Positions 1-5,733 of a DNA stretch of 5,733 nt are shown here, piece after piece (the first letter of the stretch is position 1; the number at the start of each line of letters is the position of its first letter). Below the pieces are notes generated by a model. That model had not been told where the DNA came from. It ran no database searches and saw nothing but the letters and a program-made list of their open reading frames with translations. The DNA comes from CAIOSQ01 sp044359885 (GTDB lineage: Bacteria; Pseudomonadota; Alphaproteobacteria; CACIAM-22H2): NCBI GenBank assembly GCA_044359885.1, contig JBIKLI010000290.1, positions 1 through 5,733 of the forward strand. The letters are read 5' to 3'. Both the position numbers and the translations under genes were made by a program.

Positions 1-359
1 AGCGCGATCTCATGATAAAGTATCGCCTGCACTGCCAGGGAGAACCGCACGACCCCGGTTGCAGGCGGGCAGGGCAGGCGACGAGGCCCGACGACAGCAC
101 CGGTCAGGAAAGCGATCTCGACGCAGGCCCAGATCAGCAGGGTCCCGACGAAACCCGCATAGGCGCCATGCGTCGTCGCGGCCTCGTTCGAAAACGCAAC
201 CAGCAGGGCCCCCGTGATCGCAAGCACGCAGCCGGCCGCGACGCTGAAGGGAAAACTGCGGCGCGGCAACCGGTCAAGACGCATGATCGCGGCCGTGCCG
301 ATCCACCAGGCGGCGATCACCGCACCGGCTGGCATGAGGAAGGCCGCGAGGGTGTCCAC
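1..359 (-). CDS. puhE: PuhE, photosynthetic complex assembly membrane protein (N-terminal part)
   Basis: The first 119 residues of a membrane protein of the PuhE (DUF3623) family, cut by the window edge; family members are usually about 260-290 residues. Genetic work in Rhodobacter links PuhE to reaction-centre/LH1 assembly and bacteriochlorophyll levels, but its biochemical role is unsettled. The visible part has hydrophobic segments at about residues 4-26, 38-56 and 66-90. The latter leads into the family-typical stretch around FLTGAVVGPRR (84-94), followed by RFSLAVQAILYHEIA (105-119). The chosen start is GTG at 359, preceded by a GGAAGGA Shine-Dalgarno sequence four bases upstream. An ATG at codon 9 (335) is possible but has no better ribosome site and would trim the first helix. 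It lies 13 bases after the acsF stop, so it is almost certainly in the same transcript. hemA often follows in related clusters; that part lies outside the window. The identification rests on remembered family motifs and gene order. Confidence 0.88.
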   Translation of the reverse strand, partial: MDTLAAFLMPAGAVIAAWWIGTAAIMRLDRLPRRSFPFSVAAGCVLAITGALLVAFSNEAATTHGAYAGFVGTLLIWACVEIAFLTGAVVGPRRLPCPPATGVVRFSLAVQAILYHEIA

Positions 360-363
360 GGAT

Positions 364-387
364 TCCTTCCCCTCACCACTGGGGAAG
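364..387 (-). promoter_or_regulatory. puhE ribosome binding site inside a stop-codon hairpin
   Basis: Seen in the sequence: on the mRNA strand CTTCCCC (387-381) and GGGGAAG (372-366) form a perfect 7-bp stem, five of the pairs G-C, with an 8-base loop AGTGGTGA whose last three bases are the acsF stop codon. The 3' arm overlaps the puhE Shine-Dalgarno sequence GGAAGGA (370-364), which sits four bases before the GTG start at 359. Inference: folding would hide the puhE ribosome site, and a ribosome terminating on acsF would melt the stem, so puhE translation may be coupled to that of acsF. Chance occurrence is possible in GC-rich DNA; folding has not been calculated. Confidence 0.5.
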
Positions 388-1437
388 CATGCGAACGTTC
401 GCCCGCGGGGCGACCTCGACGGTCGGCAGCAGGAACAGGCGTCCGATCGTCAATGCGGCCGCCGCGGCGCAACCGACCCGCTTGAGTGCACCCAGGACGC
501 CGCCGCGCATCTTTGCGGCTTCGTTCGCTTGCGAGATCGCGCACAGGCGATCGAGGCCTCGCTTGAAGCGAGGATCGTCGATATCGAGCACGAGCGGGAA
601 GATCTGCTTGCAGCACTCGTTGGTGATGCGAAACACCTTGAAGCCGTAGTCGGTCGGATCGAAGCCCAGGGCGGCGCTCATGCGCGGACGCATGTGATCG
701 CGCACGTACATCGTCGCATAGACGGCGAGCAGGAAAAAACGGATCCAGAGACGATTGCGTCCGCGAAGAAGTTCCGGCTGCGCGCGCATCATCAATGCGA
801 ACGCCTCGCCATGGCGGAACTCGTCGTTGCACCACTGCTGGAACCAAAGAAAGATTGGATGGAACCGGAGCTTCGGGTTTCTCTCGAGTTGCCTGTAGAT
901 CGTGATGTAACGAGCATATCCGATCTTTTCCGACAGATACACGGTGTACATGATGAATTTCGGAGAGAAGTACTTGTACTTCTTGACATCCCGAAGCAGC
1001 TTGAGATCCACCGCGAGGTCGAAATCGCGCAGCGCCTGGTTGATGAAATTGGCATGCCGGGACTCGTCGCGGCTCATGAGCCCGAACAATTCGCGCATGC
1101 GCGGATTCTTCGCGCGCTTCATGATCTCGGCGTAGAGGATGCAGCCCGAGTACTCGGCCGTGCAGGAACTGACAAGGAAGTCGAGAAACTCCTCGCGCAG
1201 ATCGTCCGGCAATGCCGCGACCTCGGCGCGGAAGTCTCGGTCGCGGTCGAAATGCTCGACATTCGCGTCCTTCCGGAACTCCTCCATCATCTTTTCCCAC
1301 TCGCTCTCCACGGCGGAGATGTCGATGCGATCCATTGCCGCATAGTCGGTGGTGTAGAAGTTCGGCGTCAGGACCGTGCTTTGCCTCGCACGCGCGGTCG
1401 ATTCGTTGAGCACAGGTGCAGCCGCGATGTCGGTCAT
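373..1437 (-). CDS. acsF: AcsF, oxygen-dependent Mg-protoporphyrin IX monomethyl ester cyclase
   Basis: A 354-residue diiron oxidase that closes the fifth (isocyclic) ring of bacteriochlorophyll, turning Mg-protoporphyrin IX monomethyl ester into divinyl protochlorophyllide with O2. The length is typical of the family. Two carboxylate-bridged iron motifs are visible: E95 (in CTAEYSG) with E125-x-x-H128 (in RDESRHANF), and E206-x-x-H209 (in NDEFRHGEA). E170 (in YLSEKIG) is a likely ligand between them. All ligands are intact, so the enzyme should be active. The ATG at 1437 overlaps the puhC stop as ATGA. It has a good Shine-Dalgarno AGGAG seven bases upstream, giving it both coupling and its own ribosome site. 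It follows BchM, which makes its substrate and is encoded earlier in this operon. Proteobacterial cyclases are known to need an accessory protein (BciE or Ycf54); none is in this window. The oxygen-independent cyclase BchE is unrelated (radical SAM) and excluded by the motifs. Confidence 0.97.
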   Translation of the reverse strand: MTDIAAAPVLNESTARARQSTVLTPNFYTTDYAAMDRIDISAVESEWEKMMEEFRKDANVEHFDRDRDFRAEVAALPDDLREEFLDFLVSSCTAEYSGCILYAEIMKRAKNPRMRELFGLMSRDESRHANFINQALRDFDLAVDLKLLRDVKKYKYFSPKFIMYTVYLSEKIGYARYITIYRQLERNPKLRFHPIFLWFQQWCNDEFRHGEAFALMMRAQPELLRGRNRLWIRFFLLAVYATMYVRDHMRPRMSAALGFDPTDYGFKVFRITNECCKQIFPLVLDIDDPRFKRGLDRLCAISQANEAAKMRGGVLGALKRVGCAAAAALTIGRLFLLPTVEVAPRANVRMLPQW

Positions 1438-1925
1438 CGGTCGTCTCCTGTTTCCAGATCGTCCGAACGCGGCAGCAACCGCGCGAAGGCGTTGCGATTC
1501 GTGGTCCCGAAGGCCCGCAGATCGACATGCCGGCCTGTCGCCGGATCATCGAGTACGAGACGTCCGTCATGCCACAACGTGAGCCGAAACGGCATCTCCG
1601 GCCCAAGGGCCAGTTTCTTGCGATCCCGCACCAGCCCCCTCAGCGTTGCGCGAGCAAAGCCGTCCTCGCCTGGCGCAAATCGGGCAAACACCTGGTTTTC
1701 CCGGGCATCGACGACGTCGATACCGCCATCTTCCTGATCGACGAAACGCATTTCGCGGATCACGGCTGCCGCGCCGTCGGTTCCGGCGATCGCCAGATCC
1801 GCGTCGGACTCGAGGCCGCGCCCGATCGCTGCACCGATCACCGACGCCGCCAGCATCGCCGCCGCGCCGATCAGCAACGGACGAGGGATCGCGGACTCGG
1901 TCCGGCGAAGCGGTCGGACGTTCAT
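1434..1925 (-). CDS. puhC: PuhC, photosynthetic complex assembly protein
   Basis: A 163-residue protein with one N-terminal membrane helix (about residues 15-36, after a basic start with RPLRR) and a soluble domain that should face the periplasm. In Rhodobacter capsulatus, PuhC is needed for normal levels of reaction centre and LH1 and may help reorganise the complex. The family pattern is clear: FVDQEDGGIDVVDA (61-74), GFARATLRGLVRDR (89-102), then PFRLTLWHDGRLVL (112-125), DPATGRHVDLRAFG (127-140) and a closing TTNRNAFARLL (141-151). Length matches the roughly 160-residue family members. The ATG start at 1925 overlaps the puhB stop as ATGA; no convincing Shine-Dalgarno precedes it, so it probably depends on translational coupling to puhB. 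The tail beyond residue 152 is short, acidic and not conserved. Identification is from motifs and position between puhB and acsF. Confidence 0.92.
   Translation of the reverse strand: MNVRPLRRTESAIPRPLLIGAAAMLAASVIGAAIGRGLESDADLAIAGTDGAAAVIREMRFVDQEDGGIDVVDARENQVFARFAPGEDGFARATLRGLVRDRKKLALGPEMPFRLTLWHDGRLVLDDPATGRHVDLRAFGTTNRNAFARLLPRSDDLETGDDR
1445..1449 (-). promoter_or_regulatory. acsF Shine-Dalgarno sequence
   Basis: AGGAG on the mRNA strand lies seven bases before the acsF ATG (1437), inside the last codons of puhC. It supports the ATGA-overlap start and suggests that acsF can be initiated independently as well as by coupling to puhC. Confidence 0.6.
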
Positions 1926-2572
1926 GCCGCGCTCGGCGTCAGGGTTCGAACCGGCCGCGGTGCCGGCTGGGCGGGCGTCCCGGTCGGGGCGGCAGCGCCC
2001 CCAAGCGCCACGGCAAGCTTCTGCGACACCGTATGGACATCATGAACGCTGCGCAGCACGGGCTCTGGCCGGGCAAGTTTCCATCCGCGCACATGCGGCC
2101 AGAGGGCAAGATACGCGATGCGCTCGCCTGGACGCAGCGTCAGCGCGATCTCGCCCGTGCCTTCGCGCGTCGAACGCATCGCCGCCGCATCGATCCGGGA
2201 CAGCGGAAGATTGATCGAAATCGGCAAGGCCAGCCCGACCCGGAGAACGAAGCGACGGTCCGTCAGCGTGTAGACGGTCGTCCGGGCGACCAATTCGGCA
2301 TAGCCACGGACAAGTCCGAGAGCCACAAGCGACAAGGCTCCGAACGAGGCCGCTGCCGCCGAGACTTCGCGCACCGGCGCCCCCTCCAGCGCCGTCGACA
2401 CGACCGCCCACATCACGAGCACCACGAAGTATCCCGTCAGATGTGCGAGTTTCAGGAAGCGGAACGCGAAATCCGCGGCATCCGGCGCGCCCTGCCAGAT
2501 GATGCGCTCTCCGGGCGGCAGCCTCTTGGGAAGGCCACGAACCGGCTCGAAATCGAAGTCGTCATGGCTCAC
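1922..2572 (-). CDS. puhB: PuhB, reaction-centre assembly protein with PH-like domain
   Basis: A 216-residue inner-membrane protein. In Rhodobacter capsulatus, PuhB is a dimeric factor required for efficient assembly of the reaction centre and, through it, LH1. The N-terminal LPPGERIIWQGAP (18-30) is a signature of bacterial PH-domain proteins. Membrane segments lie at about 41-62 and 70-90. The PH-like core follows: YTLTDRRFVLRVG (101-113), LPISINLPLSRIDAA (116-130) and EIALTLRPGERIAYL (141-155), then the family motif LWPHVRGWK (157-165). The last 25 residues are rich in proline and alanine and look disordered. The start is GTG at 2572, overlapping the puhA TGA as GTGA; only a weak GAGAG-like element precedes it, so coupling to puhA is likely. 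The ATG seven bases further in (2565) is out of frame. Length is close to the known 213-residue protein. Confidence 0.93.
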   Translation of the reverse strand: MSHDDFDFEPVRGLPKRLPPGERIIWQGAPDAADFAFRFLKLAHLTGYFVVLVMWAVVSTALEGAPVREVSAAAASFGALSLVALGLVRGYAELVARTTVYTLTDRRFVLRVGLALPISINLPLSRIDAAAMRSTREGTGEIALTLRPGERIAYLALWPHVRGWKLARPEPVLRSVHDVHTVSQKLAVALGGAAAPTGTPAQPAPRPVRTLTPSAA

Positions 2573-3330
2573 AGCAGCGGTTCCGCTCTCGTCGGGGTTG
2601 CATAAAGGGTGCCCGCGCCGAAATAGGCCATCACCTTCTCCTCCTCGAGCATGGTGATTGCGTCCCGCGACTTGATCGCCGGCACGCGCGCGAACTGGGA
2701 ACCCAGAATCGACTCGACTGTCACGCGGCGCGCATCGGCATCGACCCGGGCGAAGTTGACCGGGAGCAACACGCTCCGGCCACCGACATCGACCTCGAAA
2801 TAGCGAAACAGGACTTCGGAGCGGTCGACCCAGGCGTCGACGATCGTGCCACCCTTGGCGCCGTCCGCGCCGATCACCGAGAACCCCCGGGGGTCAGGAT
2901 CTTCCGAAGCGACGCTGAATTCCGGATCGGCACGCAGAGGGACGATCTTGACCCGCCCATCAGCCGTCAGGTCGGGCTTGTCGGCGCGCCGGGCCCACGA
3001 CCCTGGCCCCACCCCAGCGGTCATCGGATCGCCGTTTGGCTCGATCGGCGCCCCGGGGAAGGCAGCGATCGGCGTGCCGTTGACGATCTCCGGTTCCTCC
3101 TTGCGAGGAGCCTGGACGGTCGACCCATCATGCAGAAGATATGTCTTCGGCTTGGGAACGGGGGGAAAGCCCTGCACGGTGACGTAACGCGAGCGGTCCG
3201 ATTCCAGCGGGTAGCCTTCCCGCTTGTTCTCCCGATGAAGGTAGTAGATCAGCGCCGCAAAGAACGCCCAGAACAGGTAGAGCGTGACCTGCGCAACGTC
3301 CAGGTAGCTGCCTAGAGATCCTTTTTCCAT
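2569..3330 (-). CDS. puhA: PuhA, photosynthetic reaction centre H subunit
   Basis: A 253-residue H subunit, which caps the cytoplasmic side of the L/M reaction-centre core and shapes proton delivery to the secondary quinone QB. One N-terminal membrane helix spans about residues 12-31. It is followed by the hallmark REGYPL (37-42), whose tyrosine 40 matches the conserved lipid-contact position, and PKPKTYLLHDG (59-69). GVGPGSWARR (106-115) leads to the PRC-barrel domain (about 126-235), with VDAWVDRSE (164-172) and MLEEEKVMAYFGAG (227-240). From memory of the Rhodobacter sphaeroides protein, D169 and E172 align with proton-pathway residues Asp170 and Glu173 and are kept. The metal-site histidines 126 and 128 seem to be replaced by D124 and R126. 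The ATG at 3330 has the strongest Shine-Dalgarno in the window. It sits 21 bases after lhaA and overlaps puhB by four bases. In Rhodobacter an extra puhA promoter lies within upstream genes; I saw no clear promoter here. Confidence 0.98.
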   Translation of the reverse strand: MEKGSLGSYLDVAQVTLYLFWAFFAALIYYLHRENKREGYPLESDRSRYVTVQGFPPVPKPKTYLLHDGSTVQAPRKEEPEIVNGTPIAAFPGAPIEPNGDPMTAGVGPGSWARRADKPDLTADGRVKIVPLRADPEFSVASEDPDPRGFSVIGADGAKGGTIVDAWVDRSEVLFRYFEVDVGGRSVLLPVNFARVDADARRVTVESILGSQFARVPAIKSRDAITMLEEEKVMAYFGAGTLYATPTRAEPLL

Positions 3331-3334
3331 ATCT

Positions 3335-3341
3335 TCCTCCT
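3335..3341 (-). promoter_or_regulatory. Strong Shine-Dalgarno sequence of puhA
   Basis: The mRNA strand reads AAGGAGGAAGAT directly before the puhA ATG, with the AGGAGGA core at 3341-3335, four bases from the start. It is the best ribosome site in the window, and puhA is the only gene here whose product is a stoichiometric structural subunit of the photosystem, which fits a need for more translation than its enzyme and assembly neighbours. Confidence 0.8.
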
Positions 3342-3351
3342 TGCGTCCGGC

Positions 3352-4755
3352 TCAGCCTGGAAACTGGGCCATCCCGAAACGCGTCGCACTTTCTCCTGCC
3401 TTCCTTCGTGAGTGCGATGCCAGCGGTCCGAGGATCGCAAGCGTCAGGAAGAGCAGGAGGATTTCCAGGTGATAGACAAACGTGTATCCGGCCAGCGCGC
3501 CCGAGACCGACGCGACCATGTCGGCGACGATGCCTCCGGCCGCGATCGCGACGCCGGCGGCCGTAGCCTGGACGGCTCCCCACGCACCGAGCGCGATTCC
3601 AAGATCGTCGGCAGTGCCGAGTTCCATCGCCGAGGCCAGCGTCGCAAGCATGAACAATCCTCCGCCGAAGCCGATTCCGCCGACGCCGAAGCGAAAGAGA
3701 CCGATCGATTCGACGGGTGCGGAGAGAACGACGGCGGCGAGCGACGCGATGCCGACAAGAACGCCTGCCGCGGCAAGCCGCGGCGGGTGGAAGCGACGCT
3801 CCAGCAAGCGAGCTGAAACGACGAAGGCGGACAGCGCCCCGATGGCCGCGACCGCCGTCAACTGGGTCGTCGCCCCCACGGAAAGACCGAGGACCTGGCC
3901 CCCGTAGGGCTCGAGCAGGATGTCCTGCATCCCGAAGCCAAGCGTCCCCGCCCCGCTGGCGACCAGCAGGCGGCGCGCGCCGGGCCGCCGCGCAAGGGTC
4001 CTCCACGCATGTGCGAAGCCCGGTCGCGTCCGATCATGCCGCGTGCGGAACGGATCCCGGGGCTCCTGCTTCCAAAGAGCAACGACGTTGAACAGCATCG
4101 TTGCGACGGCAGCGCCCTGGACCACCTGGATCAACCGAAGCGGATCGAAGTCGCCGAGCAGCCGACCGAACACGAATCCGCTCACGACCGTTCCGACGAG
4201 AAGCATCATGTACAGCAGAGCGATCACGCGAGGACGCTTCGCCTTGGGCGCCAGATCGCCTGCCAGGGCAAGCCCGGCGGTCTGCGCCGTCGCGATGCCG
4301 GCGCCGACGAGGAAAAACGCCAGTGCGGCACCGACATGACCGACCCAGGCCGGCCCGGAACCGGTTCCGGACATCAGGAGCAGCGCGAACGGCATGATCG
4401 CGAAGCCCCCGAACTGCAACAGCGTTCCCATCCAGATGAACGGCACGCGTCTCCATCCCAGATAGGACCGGTGTGTGTCAGACCGATGCCCGATCAGGGC
4501 ACGAAATGGAGCAACCACGACGGGCAACGCAACCATGGCTGCAACAAGGGCGGCAGACATGCCGAATTCGACGATCATGACGCGGTTGAGCGTCCCGTTG
4601 AGGAGCACCAGCGCCATGCCGGCCGAGATCTGGAACAGCGACAGGCGAAGCAGTCGGCCGATAGGCAACTCCGTGCTCGCCGCGTCGGCGAAAGGCAGGA
4701 ACCTCGGACCGACCGCCGTCCACAGCCTCGAGATGCGCGCCGTCGCTCCGCTCAT
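3352..4755 (-). CDS. lhaA: LhaA, light-harvesting 1 assembly protein (PucC family)
   Basis: A 467-residue polytopic membrane protein of the PucC/LhaA branch of the major facilitator superfamily (bacteriochlorophyll delivery). LhaA is needed for efficient LH1 assembly and is thought to hand bacteriochlorophyll or antenna polypeptides to the growing ring. About twelve hydrophobic segments run through the chain. Family marks include LNGTLNRVMIVEFG (52-65), the loop IGHRSDTHRSYLGWRRVPF (about 88-106) and a C-terminal FGMAQFPG. The frame is open further upstream to an ATG at 4827, but that would lie within bchM. The ATG at 4755 overlaps the bchM stop as ATGA and gives an N-terminus of family length, so it is preferred. 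No strong Shine-Dalgarno precedes it, which suggests coupling to bchM. Its position between bchM and puhA distinguishes it from PucC, normally beside pucBA (LH2), and from BchP-linked paralogues. Confidence 0.93.
   Translation of the reverse strand: MSGATARISRLWTAVGPRFLPFADAASTELPIGRLLRLSLFQISAGMALVLLNGTLNRVMIVEFGMSAALVAAMVALPVVVAPFRALIGHRSDTHRSYLGWRRVPFIWMGTLLQFGGFAIMPFALLLMSGTGSGPAWVGHVGAALAFFLVGAGIATAQTAGLALAGDLAPKAKRPRVIALLYMMLLVGTVVSGFVFGRLLGDFDPLRLIQVVQGAAVATMLFNVVALWKQEPRDPFRTRHDRTRPGFAHAWRTLARRPGARRLLVASGAGTLGFGMQDILLEPYGGQVLGLSVGATTQLTAVAAIGALSAFVVSARLLERRFHPPRLAAAGVLVGIASLAAVVLSAPVESIGLFRFGVGGIGFGGGLFMLATLASAMELGTADDLGIALGAWGAVQATAAGVAIAAGGIVADMVASVSGALAGYTFVYHLEILLLFLTLAILGPLASHSRRKAGESATRFGMAQFPG
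3384..3417 (-). repeat. Inverted repeat near the 3' end of lhaA
   Basis: TCGCACT and AGTGCGA form a perfect 7-base inverted repeat separated by 20 bases, within the last codons of lhaA and about 55 bases before the puhA start. It could form an mRNA stem that protects or marks the puhA transcript end, but it is coding sequence, the loop is long, and chance is a fair explanation. Confidence 0.25.
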
Positions 4756-5456
4756 CTTGCGACCAGCTCGACTGCCTGCGACTGGTAGAAGCCGCTGGCG
4801 ACATGCCGCGTCCGGCCGGCGGTCCATCCCATCAGCGCAGGTTCACCGGCGATCGCGGCGCGAAGGGCCGCAGGCTTGACCGGTTCGATCGCGGGCGCCC
4901 GGTCTGCTCTCGGGAAAAGGCGACCAAGCGCGTGCATGACAGCGAGCGCGCTGGTCCGGGGCGCGAACGTGAAGGCGACCGACCCCGAGCAGGATCCTGC
5001 CAGGGCGCCGAGCACGCGAACGGCGTCTTCGAGCCGGTAGTGGATCAGGGAATCCATCGCAACGACATAGTCGAACGGCCCGAGCGCAGCGGCCTCGGAC
5101 ATGTCGCCGACCCGGAACTCCACCCTGCCCGCACCGAGATCGGCGGGTGTTCGCTCGCGTGCAAGCTCCACGAGGGTCGCCGAGAGGTCGACAGCCACGA
5201 CATGTGCGCCTCGGCGCGCCGCCTCCACCGCCAGGGCGCCGGTACCGCAACCCGCATCGAGCAGCCGCGCACCGCGCAGGTCTGCCGGCATCCAATCCAG
5301 GATCGTCGTGCGCATCCGCTCGCGGCCGGCCCGCACGGTCGCGCGGATCCGCCCGACTGGCGCGTCGGACGTCAGCCGCGTCCAGGCCTGGACGGCAGTG
5401 CGATCGAAATAGGTCTCGATGCGCGTGCGTTGCTCGCGATAGCTGGCCGTCTGCAT
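4752..5456 (-). CDS. bchM: BchM, Mg-protoporphyrin IX O-methyltransferase
   Basis: A 234-residue S-adenosylmethionine-dependent methyltransferase that methylates the C13 propionate of Mg-protoporphyrin IX, giving the monomethyl ester used by AcsF. The class-I Rossmann fold is visible: motif I LLDAGCGTG (65-73), the acidic end of strand 2 in VAVDLS (87-92, D90 probably binding the ribose), VGDMS (116-120), and FDYVVAMDSLIHY (128-140), typical of BchM/ChlM. The C-terminal SGFYQSQAVELVAR also fits the family. The frame is open to an ATG at 5531, but this would overlap bchL by 25 codons. The ATG at 5456 shares one base with the bchL stop (TGATG), gives the usual BchM N-terminus with YFDRTA at 16-21, and matches the family length of about 225-235. 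It overlaps lhaA as ATGA at 4752-4755. No strong Shine-Dalgarno is seen, only a GGGG run, so coupling to bchL is likely. Confidence 0.96.
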   Translation of the reverse strand: MQTASYREQRTRIETYFDRTAVQAWTRLTSDAPVGRIRATVRAGRERMRTTILDWMPADLRGARLLDAGCGTGALAVEAARRGAHVVAVDLSATLVELARERTPADLGAGRVEFRVGDMSEAAALGPFDYVVAMDSLIHYRLEDAVRVLGALAGSCSGSVAFTFAPRTSALAVMHALGRLFPRADRAPAIEPVKPAALRAAIAGEPALMGWTAGRTRHVASGFYQSQAVELVAR

Positions 5457-5733
5457 CAGTCGTACCCCAGCAGGTCGAAGATCTCGCGATCCTTGAGCGA
5501 TGTCGCGGCCAGGGGCTCGACGCCACCCCACAGCTTCTCCGCCAGTTCGATGTAACCCTCCAGGACACGGTCCAGCTCCGGCGACCGATCCATCTCGAAA
5601 AGCGTCGCCTTCTTGAGCCGACTGCGCCGTATCGCGTCCAAGTCGGGGAAATGCGCCAACGTGCGCATTCCTGAAGCGGCGTTGTAGCGTTCGATCTGGT
5701 CGACGCCGGCGCTTCGGTTGGCGATGACGCCCC
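5456..5733 (-). CDS. bchL: BchL, ATP-binding iron-sulfur subunit of protochlorophyllide reductase (C-terminal part)
   Basis: The last 91 residues of BchL, the NifH-like homodimer that uses ATP to pass electrons to BchN-BchB in dark-operative protochlorophyllide reduction. The full protein is about 300 residues; the P-loop and the two cluster cysteines lie outside the window. Recognisable parts are GVIANRSAG at the window edge, followed by DQIERYNAASG, then AHFPDL, IRRSRLKKATLFEM and a C-terminus of DREIFDLLGYD, all typical of BchL rather than of NifH or of BchX from chlorophyllide reductase. The frame is continuous to the window edge; a methionine at 5668 is internal and not a start. Its stop overlaps the bchM ATG by one base, marking it as the upstream member of the same operon, probably after bchF-N-B-H. 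Confidence 0.95.
   Translation of the reverse strand, partial: GVIANRSAGVDQIERYNAASGMRTLAHFPDLDAIRRSRLKKATLFEMDRSPELDRVLEGYIELAEKLWGGVEPLAATSLKDREIFDLLGYD

Noticed and set aside
938..948. Palindrome TACAC-G-GTGTA
   Set aside because: Lies within conserved acsF codons (Y-T-V-Y region), is very short, and has no promoter nearby.
975..988. TGT-N8-ACA, resembling the PpsR/CrtJ operator of photosynthesis genes
   Set aside because: The known operator has a 12-base spacer, and this site is deep inside acsF coding sequence, not at a promoter.
317..1606. A 429-codon minus-strand frame overlapping acsF in another register
   Set aside because: The translation is arginine-rich and without domain features, whereas the acsF frame has all diiron ligands; this is a frame shadow.
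214..1737. A 507-codon open frame on the plus strand opposite acsF and puhC
   Set aside because: It lies antisense to two clearly recognised genes, has an arginine- and alanine-rich composition typical of GC-rich shadow frames, and shows no recognisable domain.
1646..2605. A 319-codon plus-strand frame across puhB and puhC
   Set aside because: Antisense shadow of two recognised genes; low-complexity basic protein with no motif.
4009..4788. A 259-codon plus-strand frame opposite lhaA
   Set aside because: Antisense to a membrane protein gene; the hydrophilic, glutamine- and arginine-rich product is what the reverse strand of hydrophobic codons gives.

Overview
The window is a stretch of a purple-bacterial photosynthesis gene cluster, with every gene on the minus strand. 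Read in transcription order (high to low coordinates) it holds the end of bchL, then bchM, lhaA, puhA, puhB, puhC, acsF and the first part of puhE. This is the well-known bchL-bchM-lhaA-puhABC-acsF-puhE order of phototrophic Proteobacteria. High GC, the presence of puhA (found only in organisms with a purple-type type-II reaction centre) and the proteobacterial type of AcsF point to a phototrophic proteobacterium. An alphaproteobacterium is most likely, but beta- and gammaproteobacteria carry the same order and cannot be excluded from this window.

Layout: about 5456-5733 encodes the C-terminus of BchL, the ATPase subunit of dark-operative protochlorophyllide reductase. 4752-5456 is the Mg-protoporphyrin IX methyltransferase BchM, and 3352-4755 is the 12-helix light-harvesting assembly protein LhaA. 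2569-3330 is the reaction-centre H subunit PuhA. 1922-2572 and 1434-1925 are the assembly factors PuhB and PuhC. 373-1437 is the oxygen-dependent Mg-protoporphyrin monomethyl ester cyclase AcsF. 1-359 is the N-terminal 119 residues of the membrane protein PuhE, which runs off the window.

The genes are packed as one operon. Stop and start codons overlap at five of the seven junctions (bchL/bchM, bchM/lhaA, puhA/puhB, puhB/puhC, puhC/acsF). Only two short gaps exist: 21 bases before puhA, which carries by far the best Shine-Dalgarno sequence, and 13 bases before puhE. The longest open frames of bchM and lhaA start inside the upstream gene; the overlapping ATG codons at 5456 and 4755 are the better starts. 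BchM and AcsF catalyse two consecutive steps of bacteriochlorophyll synthesis and BchL belongs to a slightly later step. LhaA and the Puh proteins build the reaction centre and its LH1 antenna, so pigment supply and complex assembly are co-expressed.

No RNA gene, mobile element, CRISPR array or novel system is visible. The most interesting local signal is a small perfect inverted repeat at 366-387. In the mRNA it would place the acsF stop codon in a hairpin loop and part of the puhE Shine-Dalgarno sequence in the stem. A second point of interest is an apparent lack of the two histidines that form the surface metal and proton-entry site of the Rhodobacter sphaeroides H subunit.
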